This document shows positions 62,485 through 64,000 of a DNA stretch of 64,000 bases, piece after piece. Below the pieces are notes generated by a model. It saw only the letters and a list, made by a program, of their open reading frames with translations, ran no database searches and was not told where the DNA came from. The DNA comes from CAIKLP01 sp965279595 (lineage in GTDB: Bacteria; Bacteroidota; Bacteroidia; Sphingobacteriales; Sphingobacteriaceae): assembly GCA_965279595.1 (NCBI GenBank), contig OZ257246.1, positions 186,001 through 250,000 of the forward strand, read 5' to 3'. Within the stretch, counting starts at the first letter, position 1, and every line of letters starts with the position of its first letter. Both the position numbers and the translations under genes were made by a program.

Positions 62485-63039
62485 ATGAACATTAAATTAA
62501 ATTGGACAAAACTACAACCAGTATCCAATTTCCATATTTCCGAAGTGTATGGAGTTTATATTTGGGGTTTCCTTTTTGAAGAGGAATTCGTGCCTTACTA
62601 TGTTGGCATTGCTTTTAAACATACTATTTCAAATAGAATATTTCAGCATGTTAATGACATATTAGGTGGTAAGTATTGTATTATTCACTCTAAAGACTTA
62701 AGGGAATTTTACAAATTTAATAAGGACATGGTTTCTAATGATGAAAGAGGTCTTATTTATATTCCGAAATGGCCAAATGAATACTCTACTTTTCTAAAAA
62801 AACGCAAAGAGCTATCGCCTCACATTGATAACATGATCGATAAAATGCATTTTACTTATTCAATACTTGGAAAAGAATTTCAAACAAAAAATGATTATGA
62901 AATTGTTGAAAAGGCCTGTATCAATGCAATTGGAATTGAAAAACTTTGGAATAAAAGAGGTGGTTCAGTAGATGTTAAAATAATTGAAGTTGACGGTGAC
63001 ACAAGAGTCACTAAATTATTTAATAAATTCTTCATATAA
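62485..63039 (+). CDS. GIY-YIG-like protein, 184 aa
   Basis: The N-terminal third contains GVYIWGF, then YYVGIAF, an Arg in ISNRIFQHVND and, near residue 150, EKACINAIG, in the order of the GIY-YIG nuclease core (Tyr, Tyr-x-Gly, Arg, Glu). The middle insert (about 55-120) is not known. There is no signal peptide. It might be a nuclease in a defence or mobile context, or a fold relative. No partner gene is recognised. The upstream 110 bp is AT-rich with no clear promoter. Confidence 0.6.
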   Translation: MNIKLNWTKLQPVSNFHISEVYGVYIWGFLFEEEFVPYYVGIAFKHTISNRIFQHVNDILGGKYCIIHSKDLREFYKFNKDMVSNDERGLIYIPKWPNEYSTFLKKRKELSPHIDNMIDKMHFTYSILGKEFQTKNDYEIVEKACINAIGIEKLWNKRGGSVDVKIIEVDGDTRVTKLFNKFFI

Positions 63040-63144
63040 ATACCCACATAGAAAATCATTTCAAATATTTTAGTATAAAAATATTTCCTTTCTAAAATCA
63101 AAATATTAAATTCGATAAATAAAATATAAAACTTAGTCAAATAA

Positions 63145-63534
63145 ATGTTTAGTTTAGAAGAAATACTTGCTGCACATCAAAAAGTGAAATCTGGAGCTGA
63201 TTTTCCAAATTATATCAAAGAAATTAAAGCCTTAGGAGTTACACATTATGAAACCTCAGTAACTGATGGGCACAGCACTTTTTATGGCACAAACAATTAC
63301 AAAATAGAAGCACCTGCAAAATTTGAAATGGTTAAAATTACCACTATATCTAATAAAAAAAAATTCACAACTGAACTTTTGACTCATCAACAAGGCAAAA
63401 CTGATTTCTTAACTTTTATAAAAAGTTGCGCTGAATTTGGCATTGAAAAATGGGAAATAAATATGAGTCAGATGACCTGCACTTATTACGACAGAAAAGG
63501 TTTAGAAATTTTGATGGAATCTATTCCTCAATAA
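63145..63534 (+). CDS. DUF1398-family protein
   Basis: This 129-residue protein starts MFSLEEILAAHQKVKSGADF, with IKALGVTHYETSVTDGHSTF and WEINMSQMTCTYYDRKG, the DUF1398 (YbcV-like) family pattern. Function unknown. Soluble. It closes the strip of small accessory-type genes. Confidence 0.87.
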   Translation: MFSLEEILAAHQKVKSGADFPNYIKEIKALGVTHYETSVTDGHSTFYGTNNYKIEAPAKFEMVKITTISNKKKFTTELLTHQQGKTDFLTFIKSCAEFGIEKWEINMSQMTCTYYDRKGLEILMESIPQ

Positions 63535-63826
63535 ACTCTAATTTACATAATGCTGGTTTTAATTTAATAATTTGTTTCTCTCTAAAAATACAGAATTAAC
63601 GAATCCAAAAAAAACAATTAAAGTCCTATTGACTGATCTTTTCACAAATTAAAATTATAAAAAGTCGTATAAATCAAAAGGCTTCTTATATTGCATTATT
63701 GCAAGTACTTTCTTCCAATAATTTTATTTAAATTTGAATTGACGATTCCTAAGCCCAAACAAAGGAAACACCCAAATCGTCATACTTATTGCCATCACAC
63801 TTTTTTTTAACAACAATTCAGTCCCA
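63535..63826. other. Noncoding stretch of 292 bp
   Basis: No gene is seen in the AT-rich sequence. A weak inverted repeat, GACGATT (63741-63747) and AATCGTC (63775-63781), spans 27 nt. It has no T-run, so it is not a clear terminator. Confidence 0.4.
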
Positions 63827-64000
63827 ATGGAAAACAAAGAGAATTCAAAGATTTTGAAGCAAAGGTATATACCTACTGCTGAGTTTTACAGTCAAATAAT
63901 TGATAGTTTACAAGACTATTCCATTTTCACATTGGATAAAGAATTCAATATCAATAGTTGGAGTTCTGGTTCAACCAAAATATTTGGTTATGAAACAGAG
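63827..64000 (+). CDS. PAS-domain protein, N-terminus only
   Basis: ATG 63827 (MENKENSKILKQRYIPTAEF) opens 58 codons that continue past the right edge. The visible part has SLQDYSIFTLDKEFNINSW and KIFGYETE, the start of a PAS domain as found in sensor kinases. Output domain unknown. Confidence 0.7.
   Translation, partial: MENKENSKILKQRYIPTAEFYSQIIDSLQDYSIFTLDKEFNINSWSSGSTKIFGYETE

Noticed and set aside
63741..63781. Inverted repeat GACGATT/AATCGTC as a terminator
   Set aside because: The stem is short, the loop is long and there is no T-run.
1..64000. Insertion sequences, prophage genes or integrases
   Set aside because: No transposase, integrase or phage structural protein was recognised on either strand.

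Overview
The window is chromosomal DNA of an AT-rich member of the Bacteroidota, close to one third G+C by eye. Four secreted proteins end in type IX secretion (T9SS) sorting domains: two of type A and two of the gliding-motility or type B form. Several genes carry the Bacteroidota promoter form TTTG-N19-21-TAnnTTTG, and no clear Shine-Dalgarno sequences are seen. bshA, mnmH and MbnP-family lipoproteins also fit this phylum. A Chitinophagia- or Sphingobacteriia-like lineage is plausible, but the sequence alone does not decide it. No transposase, integrase, rRNA or CRISPR array was found. One tRNA (Phe, GAA) is present.

Layout. 1-5.7 kb: a partial cobalamin-binding-type protein, a divergent oligopeptide-binding lipoprotein, a hypothetical gene, thymidine kinase and a FucP-type sugar transporter. 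5.7-15 kb: secretion block on the minus strand, with a long dihaem peroxidase, a 1237-residue phytase-like/PhoX-like T9SS protein, a subtilisin with a T9SS tail, a small lipoprotein, and tRNA-Phe with its terminator. 15.2-21 kb: a plus-strand run of an HdrC/HdrB-like iron-sulfur pair around a HAD-fold protein, then a conserved unknown, then two MbnP-family lipoproteins and an MbnH/MauG-type dihaem lipoprotein. 21-27 kb: bacillithiol glycosyltransferase, tRNA hydroxylase TrhO, kbl, pheS, a cofactor-less Rieske-like lipoprotein and a TetR regulator. 27-31.4 kb: a 39-codon gene with a strong promoter match, then two tandem type B T9SS paralogues.

31.4-45.5 kb is mostly housekeeping: rlmD, aroK, a peptide permease, DUF1599, folP, diadenylate cyclase, bacilliredoxin, ahcY, a serine hydrolase, pdxJ, and the mnmH-selD pair for tRNA selenouridine. 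45.7-60.4 kb holds gcvP, two YceI proteins, an unusual sensor kinase with a THI5/NMT1-type periplasmic domain and its response regulator, an MBL hydrolase, recJ-lptB-GH3, TerC and a polyprenyl synthase. From 60.4 kb to the right edge the character changes. A heptamer-repeat spacer is followed by separate small plus-strand genes (DUF1801, a SUMF1-fold protein without catalytic cysteines, SnoaL-like, GIY-YIG-like, DUF1398) and the start of a PAS protein. This reads as an accessory strip.

The strongest candidates for new biology are the MbnP-MbnP-MbnH trio, the THI5-domain sensor kinase, and the 39-aa gene. Several long reading frames open at a TTG that is really part of a promoter -7 element, so the starts given here were moved to the next ATG. 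All assignments come from motif recognition by eye; no database search was run.
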